From Actinomycetes bacterium (lineage in GTDB: Bacteria > Actinomycetota > Actinomycetes > Mycobacteriales > Mycobacteriaceae), in NCBI GenBank assembly GCA_023460175.1, contig JAEWRC010000024.1, positions 1 to 64,000 of the forward strand: a stretch of 64,000 bases of DNA, in the 5' to 3' direction. Shown here piece by piece: positions 1 through 8,648 of this stretch. The position numbers were made by a program, and so were the translations under genes. The notes under the pieces were generated by a model. The model was not told the origin of the DNA and did not search any database. It saw only the letters and a list, made by a program, of their open reading frames with translations. How positions within the stretch are numbered: position 1 is the first letter of the stretch; each line of letters opens with the position of its first letter.

Positions 1-624
1 GTGCCCTACGGCGACATCAGCCAGTGGGACACCACCCTGCCGATGGTGCCGAGCGCGTTCATCTCCGGCGATCCGATCGCCATCGTCAACACCGTGCTGC
101 AGATCTCGGCGACATCCGCGCAGGTCACCGCCGACCTGGGTCGTAAGTTCCTGGAGAAGATCGGCATCCTCAAGCCCGCCGATAACGGGATCACCAACGG
201 CGCGATCCCGCGGGTCTACGGCCGGCAGGCCGCCGAGTACGTCATCCGCCGCGGCATGTCACAGATGGGCGTCCCGTACTCGTGGGGCGGCGGTAACGCC
301 GCGGGCCCGAGCCGAGGCATCGACTCCGGGGCCAACACCGTGGGCTTCGACTGCTCGGGCCTGGTGCTCTACGCGTTCGCCGGCGTCGGCATCAAGTTGC
401 CGCACTACTCCGGGTCGCAGTACAACATGGGCCGCAAGATCCCGTCCTCGCAGATGCGTCGCGGCGACGTCATCTTCTACGGCCCCGGCGGCAGCCAGCA
501 CGTCACGATCTACCTGGGCGACGGGCAGATGCTCGAAGCGCCCTACACCGGTTCCCACGTCAAGATCTCGCCGGTTCGCACCAGCGGCATGACCCCGCAC
601 GTCGTCCGCTACATCGAATACTGA
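1..624 (+). CDS. ripA: RipA-like NlpC/P60 peptidoglycan endopeptidase, C-terminal part (5' end outside window)
   Basis: This open frame runs in from the left edge and ends at a stop at 624; 207 residues are visible. RipA-type enzymes are secreted D,L-endopeptidases that cut peptidoglycan stem peptides during daughter-cell separation. The visible part is the NlpC/P60 domain. The catalytic Cys lies in FDCSGL (about residue 118 of the visible part), the His in SQHVTIYLG (about 167) and an acidic residue follows in MLEAP (about 179). RipA in Mtb is about 470 aa, so the signal peptide and coiled N-terminal region are probably upstream of the window. The next gene, ripB, is a shorter paralogue 16 bases downstream, which matches the Mtb Rv1477-Rv1478 pair. 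The first visible codon is GTG, but it should not be taken as the true start. Confidence 0.88.
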   Translation: MPYGDISQWDTTLPMVPSAFISGDPIAIVNTVLQISATSAQVTADLGRKFLEKIGILKPADNGITNGAIPRVYGRQAAEYVIRRGMSQMGVPYSWGGGNAAGPSRGIDSGANTVGFDCSGLVLYAFAGVGIKLPHYSGSQYNMGRKIPSSQMRRGDVIFYGPGGSQHVTIYLGDGQMLEAPYTGSHVKISPVRTSGMTPHVVRYIEY

Positions 625-640
625 CGGAAGATGTAAATAT

Positions 641-1339
641 ATGCGTCACAAGCTGTTTCGGTACCAGCGCACCCTGATGACCGCGTTGGTGTCGATCCTG
701 CTGGCGATCGGGCTGGCCATGCCGGCCCACGCCGAACCCGACGGCGGGCAGTGGGACCCCACCCTGCCCAAGGTGCTCAGCGCGGGCGCGCCCGGCGACC
801 CGCTGGCCATCGCCAACGCCTCGTTGGCGGCCACGGCGCAGGCCACCCAGGCCACCATGGACCTGGGTCGCAAGTTCCTGTCGAGCATCGGCATCGGCGG
901 CGCGCCCACCGGGGTCGCGGCCGGCCGGGTGCGCGGCCCGCAGGCCATCGAATATGTCATCCGCCGGGGCGGTACGCAGATGGGCGTGCCGTACTCCTGG
1001 GGCGGTGGCAAGCCCACCGGGCCCTCGACCGGCATCGACTCCGGGGCGGGCACCGTCGGCTTCGACTGCTCGGGCTTCACCCAGTTCTCCTACGCCGGGG
1101 TCGGCGTGCTGATCCCCAAGTACTCCGGTGACCAGTACGACACCGGGCGCAAGGTCCCGGTCTCGCAGGCCAAGCGCGGGGATCTGCTGTTCTGGGGCCC
1201 CGGCGGCAGCCAGCACGTGGCGATCTTCCTGGGCGCCGGACGCATGCTCGAGGCCTCCGGCAGCGCCGGCAAGGTGACGGTCAGCCAGGTGCGCACGGCC
1301 GGGTTGCAGCCCTACGTGGCCCGCATCATCGAGTCCTGA
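641..1339 (+). CDS. ripB: RipB, secreted NlpC/P60 peptidoglycan endopeptidase
   Basis: A 232-residue protein with a signal peptide (basic MRHKLFRYQR, hydrophobic stretch to about residue 28, AHA-type cleavage near 31) and a C-terminal NlpC/P60 domain. Catalytic residues are visible: Cys143 in FDCSGF, His192 in SQHVAIF and Glu204. The sequence is close to the C-terminal half of the preceding RipA-like protein (shared YVIRRG, MGVPYSWGGG, GIDSGA), so the two genes look like an old tandem duplication. It lacks RipA's long N-terminal autoinhibitory part. Function by family: cleavage of the D-Glu/meso-DAP bond in peptidoglycan at the cell surface. A GGAAGA sequence precedes the ATG. The order ripA-ripB-moxR1 is as in Mtb. 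Confidence 0.92.
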   Translation: MRHKLFRYQRTLMTALVSILLAIGLAMPAHAEPDGGQWDPTLPKVLSAGAPGDPLAIANASLAATAQATQATMDLGRKFLSSIGIGGAPTGVAAGRVRGPQAIEYVIRRGGTQMGVPYSWGGGKPTGPSTGIDSGAGTVGFDCSGFTQFSYAGVGVLIPKYSGDQYDTGRKVPVSQAKRGDLLFWGPGGSQHVAIFLGAGRMLEASGSAGKVTVSQVRTAGLQPYVARIIES

Positions 1340-1508
1340 ACGAACCCGGGCAAATCCGCGAGCGCCGGTGGGGCACGTCGACGGATTCCGAACTGCCTGG
1401 AATAGTTGTGTCTGGGTAACGGCGTTGCCGGGTGCAAGCGCGGCCGGGCCGGCCCCCGAGGCTGACAAAATCATGCAGGAAAACGCAGGAGTCTGGAGGA
1501 CGTAGTCG

Positions 1509-2630
1509 ATGACATCACCAGGTGGGGCGCCCAACTACACGCCGGGATCCGGCGCTCACGCGGCCCCGCCGTCGACATCCGCTCCGGCGGGCGGGCCCAA
1601 TGGCCTGGCCGCTGAGGTACACACCCTGGAGCGGGCGATCTTCGAGGTCAAGCGCATCATCGTCGGCCAGGATCAGCTGGTCGAGCGCATCCTGGTCGGG
1701 CTGCTGGCCAAGGGCCACGTCCTGCTCGAGGGCGTTCCGGGCGTCGCCAAGACGCTGGCCGTGGAGACCTTCGCCAAAGTCGTCGGCGGGACCTTCGCGC
1801 GCATCCAGTTCACCCCGGACCTCGTGCCCACCGACATCGTCGGCACCCGGATCTACCGCCAGGGCCGCGAGGAGTTCGACATCGAACTCGGGCCGGTGGT
1901 GGTGAACTTCCTGCTGGCCGACGAGATCAACCGGGCCCCGGCCAAGGTGCAGTCCGCGCTGCTCGAGGTGATGGCCGAGCGCAAGATCTCCATCGGCGGC
2001 AAGACCTACCCGCTGCCCAAGCCGTTCCTGGTGATGGCCACCCAGAACCCGATCGAGAACGAGGGTGTCTACCCGCTGCCGGAAGCCCAGCGCGACCGCT
2101 TCCTGTTCAAGATCAACGTGGACTATCCCAGCCCCGAGGAAGAGCGCGAGATCATCTACCGGATGGGCGTGACGCCCCCGGAGCCCAAGCAGATCCTCAA
2201 CCCCGGGGACCTGCTGCGGTTGCAGGATCTGGCCGCCAACAACTTCGTCCACCACGCGCTGGTGGACTACGTGGTCCGGGTCATCACCGCGACCCGCCAG
2301 CCCGAGCAGTTCGGTCTCAACGACGTCAAGGCGTGGGTGGCCTTCGGTGCCTCGCCGCGCGCCTCGCTCGGCGTGATCGCCGCTGCCCGGGCGTTGGCCC
2401 TGGTGCGCGGCCGCGACTACGTGATCCCGCAGGACGTCATCGAGGTCATCCCGGACGTGCTGCGGCACCGGTTGGTGCTGACCTATGACGCACTGGCCGA
2501 CGACGTCGCCGCCGAGACGGTGATCAACCGCGTGCTGCAGACGGTGGCGTTGCCGCAGGTCAATGCCGTTGCTCAGCAGGGTAATTCGGTACCCGCCGGG
2601 GTGCCGGCTGCGGCGGCCAACGGTCGGTGA
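1509..2630 (+). CDS. moxR1: MoxR-family AAA+ ATPase (MoxR1)
   Basis: A 373-residue AAA+ ATPase of the MoxR family. The Walker A motif GVPGVAKT is at residues 75-82 and Walker B (LLADEINRAP) is near 135-144, with an arginine-finger region QRDRF further on. The N-terminal 30 residues are Gly/Pro/Ala-rich and probably flexible. MoxR ATPases act as metal-insertion or folding chaperones together with VWA-domain proteins; MoxR1 of Mtb has been reported to assist RipA. Here the DUF58 and VWA genes follow directly, forming the usual MoxR/DUF58/VWA set. The start is an ATG with GGAGG about 10 bases upstream. The last codon and stop overlap the GTG of the next gene (GTGA), implying translational coupling. 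Confidence 0.93.
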   Translation: MTSPGGAPNYTPGSGAHAAPPSTSAPAGGPNGLAAEVHTLERAIFEVKRIIVGQDQLVERILVGLLAKGHVLLEGVPGVAKTLAVETFAKVVGGTFARIQFTPDLVPTDIVGTRIYRQGREEFDIELGPVVVNFLLADEINRAPAKVQSALLEVMAERKISIGGKTYPLPKPFLVMATQNPIENEGVYPLPEAQRDRFLFKINVDYPSPEEEREIIYRMGVTPPEPKQILNPGDLLRLQDLAANNFVHHALVDYVVRVITATRQPEQFGLNDVKAWVAFGASPRASLGVIAAARALALVRGRDYVIPQDVIEVIPDVLRHRLVLTYDALADDVAAETVINRVLQTVALPQVNAVAQQGNSVPAGVPAAAANGR

Positions 2631-3571
2631 GTGACTCGCAGTCCGTCCATCCGCCGTCATTCCAACGCGGCGAGATCGGCGATCCGAAACTGTCGGCGGC
2701 ACTGCGCACGCTGGAACTCACCGTCAAGCGCAAGCTCGACGGTGTGCTGCACGGCGACCACCTCGGCCTGATCCCCGGTCCCGGCTCGGAGCCGGGGGAG
2801 TCCCGGATGTATCAGCCCGGCGACGACGTGCGCCGGATGGACTGGTCGGTGACCGCGCGGACCACCCACCCGCACGTCCGGCAGATGATCGCCGACCGTG
2901 AGCTCGAGACCTGGCTGGTGGTCGACATGTCGGCCAGCCTCGACTTCGGCACCACCGGCTGCGAGAAGCGCGACCTCGCGGTGGCCGCGGCCGCGGCGAT
3001 CACCTACCTCAACAGCGGCGGCGGGAACCGGCTCGGCGCGCTGATCGCCAATGGCGACAACATGATCCGCGTCCCTGCGCTCGCGGGCCGCCAGCACGAG
3101 CAGACCCTGCTGCGCACCATCGCCACCATGCCCCGCGCCCCGCAGGGGGTGCGCGGCGACCTGGGCCAGGCCATCGACGCGCTGCGCCGCCCGGAGCGCC
3201 GCCGCGGGATGGCGGTGGTGATCAGTGATTTCCTGGGCCCCATCAACTGGATGCGGCCGCTGCGCGCCATCTCCGCGCGCCACGAGGTGCTGGGCATCGA
3301 GGTGCTCGACCCCCGCGACGTGGAACTGCCCGACGTCGGCGATGTGGTGCTGCAGGACACCGAGTCCGGTGTCACCCGGGAGTTCACCATCGACGCCCGC
3401 CTGCGCGACGACTTCGAGAAGGCCGCCGCCGCGCACCGCCAGGAGGTGGCCCGCACGCTGCGGCGGTGCGGTGCCCCGCTGTTGACGCTGCGCACCGACC
3501 GGGACTGGATCGCCGACATCGTGCGGTTCGTCGCATCCCGGCGCCGCGGCGCGCTGGCGGGCCGGCAATGA
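2627..3571 (+). CDS. DUF58 domain protein (Rv1480 type)
   Basis: A 314-residue protein of the DUF58 family, the usual partner of MoxR ATPases. The DUF58 signature is visible around residues 60-110 (GDDVRRMDWSVTART, then a VVDMSAS segment), which resembles a VWA/MIDAS-like fold. No signal peptide or clear membrane segment is seen. It starts at a GTG that overlaps the moxR1 stop by 4 bases, so the genes are translationally coupled. It corresponds by position and length to Mtb Rv1480. The molecular role is not established; the family is thought to take part in MoxR-dependent assembly or folding at the envelope. Confidence 0.88.
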   Translation: MSDSQSVHPPSFQRGEIGDPKLSAALRTLELTVKRKLDGVLHGDHLGLIPGPGSEPGESRMYQPGDDVRRMDWSVTARTTHPHVRQMIADRELETWLVVDMSASLDFGTTGCEKRDLAVAAAAAITYLNSGGGNRLGALIANGDNMIRVPALAGRQHEQTLLRTIATMPRAPQGVRGDLGQAIDALRRPERRRGMAVVISDFLGPINWMRPLRAISARHEVLGIEVLDPRDVELPDVGDVVLQDTESGVTREFTIDARLRDDFEKAAAAHRQEVARTLRRCGAPLLTLRTDRDWIADIVRFVASRRRGALAGRQ

Positions 3572-3596
3572 CAGCGAGAGAGAAGACTGAGCGTTT

Positions 3597-4604
3597 ATGA
3601 CCCTGCCGTTGCTCGGGCCGATGTCGCTGAGCGGCTTCGAACACCCGTGGTTCCTGCTGTTCTTCTTCGCCGTCCTCGGCATCATCGCGCTCTACATCGT
3701 CGTGCAATTGGCCCGCCACCAGCGGGTGCTGCGGTTCGCCAACATGGAGTTGCTGGAAAGCGTTGCGCCCAAACGCCGATCGCGCTGGCGGCACCTGCCC
3801 GCGATCCTGATGGTGTGCTCGTTGAGCCTGCTGACCGTGGCGATGACCGGACCCACCCACGACGTGCGGATCCCACGCAACCGGGCCGTGGTGATGCTGG
3901 TCATCGACGTGTCCCAGTCCATGCGCGCCACCGACGTCGCACCCAGCCGGCTGGCCGCGGCCCAGGAGGCCGCCAAGCAGTTCGCCGACCAGCTCACCCC
4001 CGGGATCAACCTGGGCCTGATCTCCTATGCCGGCACCGCCACCGTGCTGGTCTCGCCGACCACCAACCGTGAGTCCACCAAGAACGCGATCGACAAGCTG
4101 CAACTGGCCGACCGCACCGCGACCGGTGAGGCGATCTTCACCTCGCTGCAGTCCATCGCCACGGTGGGCGCGGTGATCGGCGGCGGCGACGAGCCCCCGC
4201 CGGCGCGCATCGTGCTGATGTCCGACGGCAAGGAGACGGTGCCGTCGAACCCGGACAACCCGAAGGGCGCCTTCACCGCCGCGCGCACGGCCAAGGACCA
4301 GGGCGTGCCGATCTCGACGGTGTCGTTCGGTACGGCCTACGGCTACGTCGAGATCAACGAGCAGCGCCAGCCCGTTCCGGTGGACGACGAGATGCTCAAG
4401 CGCATCGCGGACCTCTCCGGCGGCAATGCCTACACGGCGTCGAGCCTGGAGCAGCTCAAGGAGGTGTTCACCTCGCTGCAGGAGCAGATCGGCTACGAAA
4501 CCATCAAGGGTGACGCCAGCACGGGTTGGCTGCGATTGGGTGCGCTGGTGTTGGCCGCCGCGGCGCTGGCCGCCCTGCTGATCAACCGCCGGCTGCCGGG
4601 CTGA
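3597..4604 (+). CDS. VWA-domain (BatA/Aerotolerance-type) membrane protein (Rv1481 type)
   Basis: A 335-residue membrane-anchored von Willebrand factor A protein. Predicted membrane segments are at about residues 18-37, 67-85 and near the C-terminus (about 312-330). The VWA domain lies between them, with a MIDAS motif DVSQS at 104-108 for divalent metal binding. This layout is that of BatA/BatB proteins encoded with MoxR and DUF58 genes. It follows the DUF58 gene by 25 bases and ends 53 bases before fabG1, as in Mtb (Rv1481 followed by fabG1). The cargo of the complex is unknown; an envelope-related chaperone role is the common inference. Confidence 0.9.
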   Translation: MTLPLLGPMSLSGFEHPWFLLFFFAVLGIIALYIVVQLARHQRVLRFANMELLESVAPKRRSRWRHLPAILMVCSLSLLTVAMTGPTHDVRIPRNRAVVMLVIDVSQSMRATDVAPSRLAAAQEAAKQFADQLTPGINLGLISYAGTATVLVSPTTNRESTKNAIDKLQLADRTATGEAIFTSLQSIATVGAVIGGGDEPPPARIVLMSDGKETVPSNPDNPKGAFTAARTAKDQGVPISTVSFGTAYGYVEINEQRQPVPVDDEMLKRIADLSGGNAYTASSLEQLKEVFTSLQEQIGYETIKGDASTGWLRLGALVLAAAALAALLINRRLPG

Positions 4605-4636
4605 GGCCCGTCGCGTCGATTTCGGCGAACAGACAC

Positions 4637-4646
4637 CGAGACGATA
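4637..4646 (+). promoter_or_regulatory. fabG1-inhA promoter element, conserved with Mtb
   Basis: The string CGAGACGATA lies just upstream of fabG1 and matches the core of the Mtb fabG1-inhA promoter. In Mtb the C in GAGAC is 15 bases before the start codon, and its C-to-T change causes inhA over-expression and isoniazid/ethionamide resistance. Here the equivalent C is at 4642, 16 bases before the ATG at 4658, and is wild type. The small shift comes from the spacer between the element and the start codon. The motif match is seen directly; promoter activity is inferred from Mtb. Confidence 0.65.
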
Positions 4647-4657
4647 AGTTGACGACC

Positions 4658-5422
4658 ATGACCGATACTGCCGCAGGAGAAAACACCGCCGCACCTGCCG
4701 GCGGGAAGCCGCCGTTCGTTCCGCGCTCTGTGCTGGTCACCGGAGGGAACCGGGGTATCGGCCTGGCGATCGCGCAGCGGCTGGCCGCCGACGGCCACAA
4801 GGTGGCGGTCACCCACCGCGGCTCCGGGGCGCCCGACGGTCTGTTCGGTGTGGTGTGCGACGTCACCGACAACGAGGCCGTCGACCGCGCGTTCAAGGAG
4901 GTCGAGGAGCATCAGGGTCCGGTCGAGGTGCTGGTGGCCAACGCCGGGATCTCCAAGGACGCGTTCCTGATGCGGATGACCGAGGAGCGCTTCGAAGAGG
5001 TCATCAACGCCAACCTCACCGGCGCGTTCCGGGTGACCCAGCGCGCTTCGCGCAGCATGCAGCGCAAGCGCTTCGGCCGAATCATCTACATCGGATCGGT
5101 CTCGGGCATGTGGGGGATCGGCAACCAGGCCAACTATGCGGCCGCCAAGGCCGGCCTGATCGGCATGGCGCGCTCGATCTCCCGGGAACTGTCGAAGGCC
5201 GGCGTCACCGCGAACGTCGTGGCCCCCGGCTACATCGACACCGAGATGACCCGGGCGCTCGACGAGCGCATCCAGTCCGGTGCGCTGGAGTTCATCCCGG
5301 CCAAGCGGGTGGGCACCGCCGAGGAGGTCGCCGGGGCGGTCAGCTTCCTGGCATCAGAAGACGCGAGCTACATCGCCGGCGCGGTCATTCCCGTCGACGG
5401 CGGCATGGGCATGGGCCACTAG
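4658..5422 (+). CDS. fabG1: 3-oxoacyl-ACP reductase FabG1/MabA (FAS-II)
   Basis: A 254-residue short-chain dehydrogenase that reduces beta-ketoacyl-AcpM with NADPH in the FAS-II elongation cycle for mycolic acids. The cofactor motif TGGNRGIG is at 28-35. The catalytic Ser147 (IGSVSG), Tyr160 and Lys164 (YAAAK) are present. The start at ATG 4658 gives MTDTAAGENT, which aligns with the Mtb MabA N-terminus and sits just after the conserved promoter element; a longer reading from 4526 runs into the VWA gene and is unlikely. inhA follows after 21 bases, forming the conserved fabG1-inhA operon. Confidence 0.96.
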   Translation: MTDTAAGENTAAPAGGKPPFVPRSVLVTGGNRGIGLAIAQRLAADGHKVAVTHRGSGAPDGLFGVVCDVTDNEAVDRAFKEVEEHQGPVEVLVANAGISKDAFLMRMTEERFEEVINANLTGAFRVTQRASRSMQRKRFGRIIYIGSVSGMWGIGNQANYAAAKAGLIGMARSISRELSKAGVTANVVAPGYIDTEMTRALDERIQSGALEFIPAKRVGTAEEVAGAVSFLASEDASYIAGAVIPVDGGMGMGH

Positions 5423-5443
5423 AACAGAAGAGGATTTGCAGAC

Positions 5444-6253
5444 ATGACAGGGTTTCTTCAGGGCAAGCGCATCCTCGTCACGGGGATCATCACCGACTCG
5501 TCCATCGCGTTCCACATCGCCAAGCAAGCCCAGGAGGCCGGCGCCGAACTGGTGCTGACCGGCTTCGACCGGCTCAAGCTGATCCAGCGCATCGCCGATC
5601 GGCTGCCGAATCCGGCGCCGCTGCTGGAACTCGACGTGCAGAACTCCGAGCACCTGGACTCGCTGGCCGGCCGCATCACCGAGGTGATCGGCGAGGGCAA
5701 CAAGCTCGACGGCGTGGTGCACTCCATCGGCTTCATGCCCCAGACCGGCATGGGCGTCAATCCCTTCTTCGACGCGCCCTACGAGGATGTCGCCAAGGGC
5801 ATCCACATCTCGGCGTACTCGTACGCCTCGCTGGCCAAGGCCACCCTGCCGGTGCTGAACTCCGGCGGCAGCATCGTCGGCATGGATTTCGACCCGACCC
5901 GCGCCATGCCCGCCTACAACTGGATGACCGTGGCCAAGAGTGCCCTGGAGTCGGTGAACCGGTTCGTTGCCCGTGAGGCCGGACCGTTCGGCGTGCGTTC
6001 GAATCTCGTTGCGGCCGGCCCGATCCGGACCCTGGCGATGAGCGCCATCGTCGGCGGAGCCCTCGGCGCCGAGGCCGGCGATCAGATGCGGCTGCTGGAG
6101 GAGGGCTGGGACCAGCGCGCGCCGGTGGGGTGGAACATGAAGGACCCGACCCCGGTCGCGAAGACGGTGTGCGCCCTGCTGTCGGATTGGTTGCCCGCCA
6201 CCACCGGCACCATCATCTACGCCGACGGTGGCGCTCATACCCAGCTGCTCTGA
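5444..6253 (+). CDS. inhA: Enoyl-ACP reductase InhA
   Basis: A 269-residue NADH-dependent enoyl-ACP reductase, the same length as Mtb InhA, catalysing the last step of each FAS-II cycle. Tyr158 and Lys165 (AYNWMTVAK) are present. The residues tied to isoniazid resistance in Mtb are wild type: Ile16, Ile21, Ser94 and Ile95 (VVHSIGF). The C-terminus ends in HTQLL as in Mtb. It is co-transcribed with fabG1 by position and followed after 9 bases by hemH, again as in Mtb. Confidence 0.97.
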   Translation: MTGFLQGKRILVTGIITDSSIAFHIAKQAQEAGAELVLTGFDRLKLIQRIADRLPNPAPLLELDVQNSEHLDSLAGRITEVIGEGNKLDGVVHSIGFMPQTGMGVNPFFDAPYEDVAKGIHISAYSYASLAKATLPVLNSGGSIVGMDFDPTRAMPAYNWMTVAKSALESVNRFVAREAGPFGVRSNLVAAGPIRTLAMSAIVGGALGAEAGDQMRLLEEGWDQRAPVGWNMKDPTPVAKTVCALLSDWLPATTGTIIYADGGAHTQLL

Positions 6254-6262
6254 TGGCCTGCC

Positions 6263-7294
6263 ATGGAGTTTGACGCCGTCCTGGTGCTGTCGTTCGGCGG
6301 CCCGGAGGGCCCCGAACAGGTGCGGCCGTTCCTGGAGAACGTCACCCGCGGCCGCAACATCCCGGCCGAGCGGCTCGATGACGTCGCCGAGCACTATTTC
6401 CACTTCGGTGGCGTCTCACCCATCAACGGCATCAACCGGGCGCTGATCGATCAGCTGCGCACCCAGACCGACCTGCCGATCTACTTCGGCAACCGAAACT
6501 GGGAGCCCTACCTTGAGGACACCGTGATCGCCATGCGCGACAACGGTGTTCGGCGCGCGGCGGTGTTCGCCACGTCGGCCTGGGGCGGCTACTCGGGCTG
6601 CACCCAGTACACCGAGGACATCGCCCGCGCCCGCGCGGCGGCCGGGCCGGGCGCGCCGGAACTGGTCAAGCTGCGCCAGTTCTTCGACCATCCGCGGTTC
6701 GTGGAACTGTTCGCCGACGCCATCGCCGAGGCGCGCGGCCGCCTGCCCGAGTCGCTGCGTGACCAGGCCCGCCTGGTGTTCACCGCGCATTCGATCCCGC
6801 TGGCCGCCGACGACCGGCACGGTCCGCAGCTGTACAGCCGGCAGGTCAGCTACGCCTCGGCGCTGGTCGCCGCGGCGGCCGGATACGAGGCCTACGACCT
6901 GGTGTGGCAGTCGCGCTCCGGTCCGCCGCAGGTCCCGTGGCTGGAGCCGGACATCGGCGATCACGTTGCGGCGCTGGTGGATCAGAGTGTGCCGGCCGTC
7001 ATCGTCTGCCCGATCGGCTTCGTCGCCGACCACATCGAGGTGGTGTGGGACCTCGACAACGAGGTGGCCGAGCAGGCCGAGGCCGCCGGGCTGCCGCTGG
7101 TGCGCGCGTTCACGCCCAACGACGACGTGCGCTTCGCCCGCCTGATCGTCGACCTCATCGACGAGCTGCGCGAGGGCCGCGAACCCGAACGCGTGGCGGG
7201 CCCGAACCCGGTGCCGGGCTACGGGTTCAGCGTCAACGGCGCGCCGTGCTCGGCGGGCTGCTGCGCTACCACGCCGAGTGCAGGATCGCGGTAA
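6263..7294 (+). CDS. hemH: Ferrochelatase HemH/CpfC (coproporphyrin type)
   Basis: A 343-residue ferrochelatase that inserts Fe2+ into a porphyrin. Actinobacteria use the coproporphyrin-dependent branch, so the likely substrate is coproporphyrin III. Family signatures are visible: LSFGGPEGPEQVRPFLENV near the N-terminus, FTAHSIP near the middle and PIGFVADHIEVVWDLD toward the C-terminus. Cys residues near the C-terminal end (PCSAGCC) could contribute to the [2Fe-2S] cluster typical of actinobacterial enzymes. It starts 9 bases after inhA. Its 3' end overlaps the convergent gene on the minus strand by 29 bases. Confidence 0.94.
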   Translation: MEFDAVLVLSFGGPEGPEQVRPFLENVTRGRNIPAERLDDVAEHYFHFGGVSPINGINRALIDQLRTQTDLPIYFGNRNWEPYLEDTVIAMRDNGVRRAAVFATSAWGGYSGCTQYTEDIARARAAAGPGAPELVKLRQFFDHPRFVELFADAIAEARGRLPESLRDQARLVFTAHSIPLAADDRHGPQLYSRQVSYASALVAAAAGYEAYDLVWQSRSGPPQVPWLEPDIGDHVAALVDQSVPAVIVCPIGFVADHIEVVWDLDNEVAEQAEAAGLPLVRAFTPNDDVRFARLIVDLIDELREGREPERVAGPNPVPGYGFSVNGAPCSAGCCATTPSAGSR

Positions 7295-8114
7295 CCGCGG
7301 CCAGGCGCGCTGAGCGCACCACGCCGGCCAGCGGCCGCAGGGCATCCGAGGCCAACTGCGCCTCCGAGGACGACTGCGTGGCAATGGGCATCAGCCCGGC
7401 GCTGACGGTGATGATCGCATCCACCTGCGCGGCGTTCTCGAGCACCCGCAACGCGCGGGTGGGCGCGTGCGGCGGGGCGTCGTGCGCATGGGAGGCCTCG
7501 AGCACCTCCTCGACCAGCGCGCGGGGGTCGTCGACGTCGAGGCCGGTACCGCCGGCGCGCAGCGTCGTCAGCGCCTCGGCGGCCGAGCGGACCGCCGAGC
7601 GCAGCGCGTACTCCGCCTCCCCGAGGTCGATGTAGTCCGGTGTCGGAACCGCGGGCAACGAGTACACCGTCCAGGGCAGCACCGGGGCGGCGGCGGCGAC
7701 ATCGTCGCCCAGACCCTCGTCGTCCCCTTCGAACTCCGGCACCAACCCGATCGGGGCGCCCCGCTCCGAGGTCACGATCACGGCCTCACCCGCATTCATC
7801 GCGTCGCGGGCGAACGTGCTGCCCGCGGGCAACCCGCGCGCATCCCCGGGCACCGGCAGCACCAGATTCAGCGCCGGGCCCGGCACCGCCCGCAAACCCG
7901 CGGCGGCCCGCACCGTCTGCAACAACGACACCGAGGTGGCGGTGTCCACGTCCGGCCACGGCAGGCCGGTGACGTCCGCGGCCACGGAATCGTAGGCGGC
8001 CACCGAATGCGTTGTCGCCCAGACGGACAACGCGTCGAGGACGTCGTCGGGCGCGGCCTGGCCGGCCAGCCAGGCGTTGGCCCACAACGTCAGCGAAACA
8101 CTCGGACACCACAT
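7266..8114 (-). CDS. Conserved mycobacterial hypothetical protein (Rv1486c type)
   Basis: About 282 residues, close in length and position to Mtb Rv1486c (convergent with hemH, divergent from the NfeD-like gene). No enzyme motif, signal peptide or membrane segment is recognised; the sequence is Ala-rich and probably helical. The start is placed at ATG 8114 (MWCPSVSLTLWANAWLAG). A longer reading to 8189 would add a low-complexity, Arg/Ala-rich extension that lacks support. No clear Shine-Dalgarno sequence precedes the ATG. The function is unknown. Confidence 0.8.
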   Translation of the reverse strand: MWCPSVSLTLWANAWLAGQAAPDDVLDALSVWATTHSVAAYDSVAADVTGLPWPDVDTATSVSLLQTVRAAAGLRAVPGPALNLVLPVPGDARGLPAGSTFARDAMNAGEAVIVTSERGAPIGLVPEFEGDDEGLGDDVAAAAPVLPWTVYSLPAVPTPDYIDLGEAEYALRSAVRSAAEALTTLRAGGTGLDVDDPRALVEEVLEASHAHDAPPHAPTRALRVLENAAQVDAIITVSAGLMPIATQSSSEAQLASDALRPLAGVVRSARLAAVTAILHSAW

Positions 8115-8203
8115 GATGTGAGGAAGTGTAATGGCTACCGCCGAGCATGCCCGTCCGGCGCGAGCCGAAGCCGCGCCGCGCGGTCGCACGTTATCCTGGG
8201 CCC

Positions 8204-8638
8204 ATGCCCGCAGCCCTGCTTTGGCTCATCGCAGCACTGGGGCTCGCCGGTGCCGAGGTGCTCACCGGTGACCTGTTCCTGCTGATGCTCGGCGGGGGAG
8301 CGCTGGCCGCGGCGGGAACCAGCTGGCTGCTGAACTGGCCGATCTGGGCCGACGGCGCGGTGTTCCTGGTGGTTTCGGTGCTGCTGCTGGTCCTCGTCCG
8401 TCCCGCCCTGCGGCGTCGGATGCAGTCCGCGGAGGCGCTCGAGACCGGCATCGAGGCGCTCGAGGGCCGCTCGGCCCTGGTGCTCGACCAGGTCACCCAG
8501 CACGCGGGCCAGGTAAAGCTGGAGGGTGAGGTGTGGACCGCCCGGCCGCTGAACGATCACGACGTCTACGAAGCCGGTGACCACGTGATGGTCATGCGCA
8601 TCGACGGCGCCACCGCGGTGGTCTGGAAGAACGACTGA
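8204..8638 (+). CDS. NfeD-like membrane protein (Rv1487 type)
   Basis: A 144-residue protein, the same length as Mtb Rv1487. Two or three hydrophobic segments fill the N-terminal half (about residues 3-70: LWLIAALGLAGAEV, LFLLMLGGGALAAAG, a VFLVVSVLLLVLV stretch). A small soluble beta-rich NfeD/OB-fold domain follows, with ALVLDQVTQHAGQVKLEGEV visible. NfeD proteins work with SPFH/stomatin proteins, and the next gene is one. The start at ATG 8204 fits both the hydrophobic N-terminus and the Mtb length. Role: membrane quality control or microdomain organisation by family, not shown in this organism. Confidence 0.88.
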   Translation: MPAALLWLIAALGLAGAEVLTGDLFLLMLGGGALAAAGTSWLLNWPIWADGAVFLVVSVLLLVLVRPALRRRMQSAEALETGIEALEGRSALVLDQVTQHAGQVKLEGEVWTARPLNDHDVYEAGDHVMVMRIDGATAVVWKND

Positions 8639-8648
8639 AGGAGTTCTC

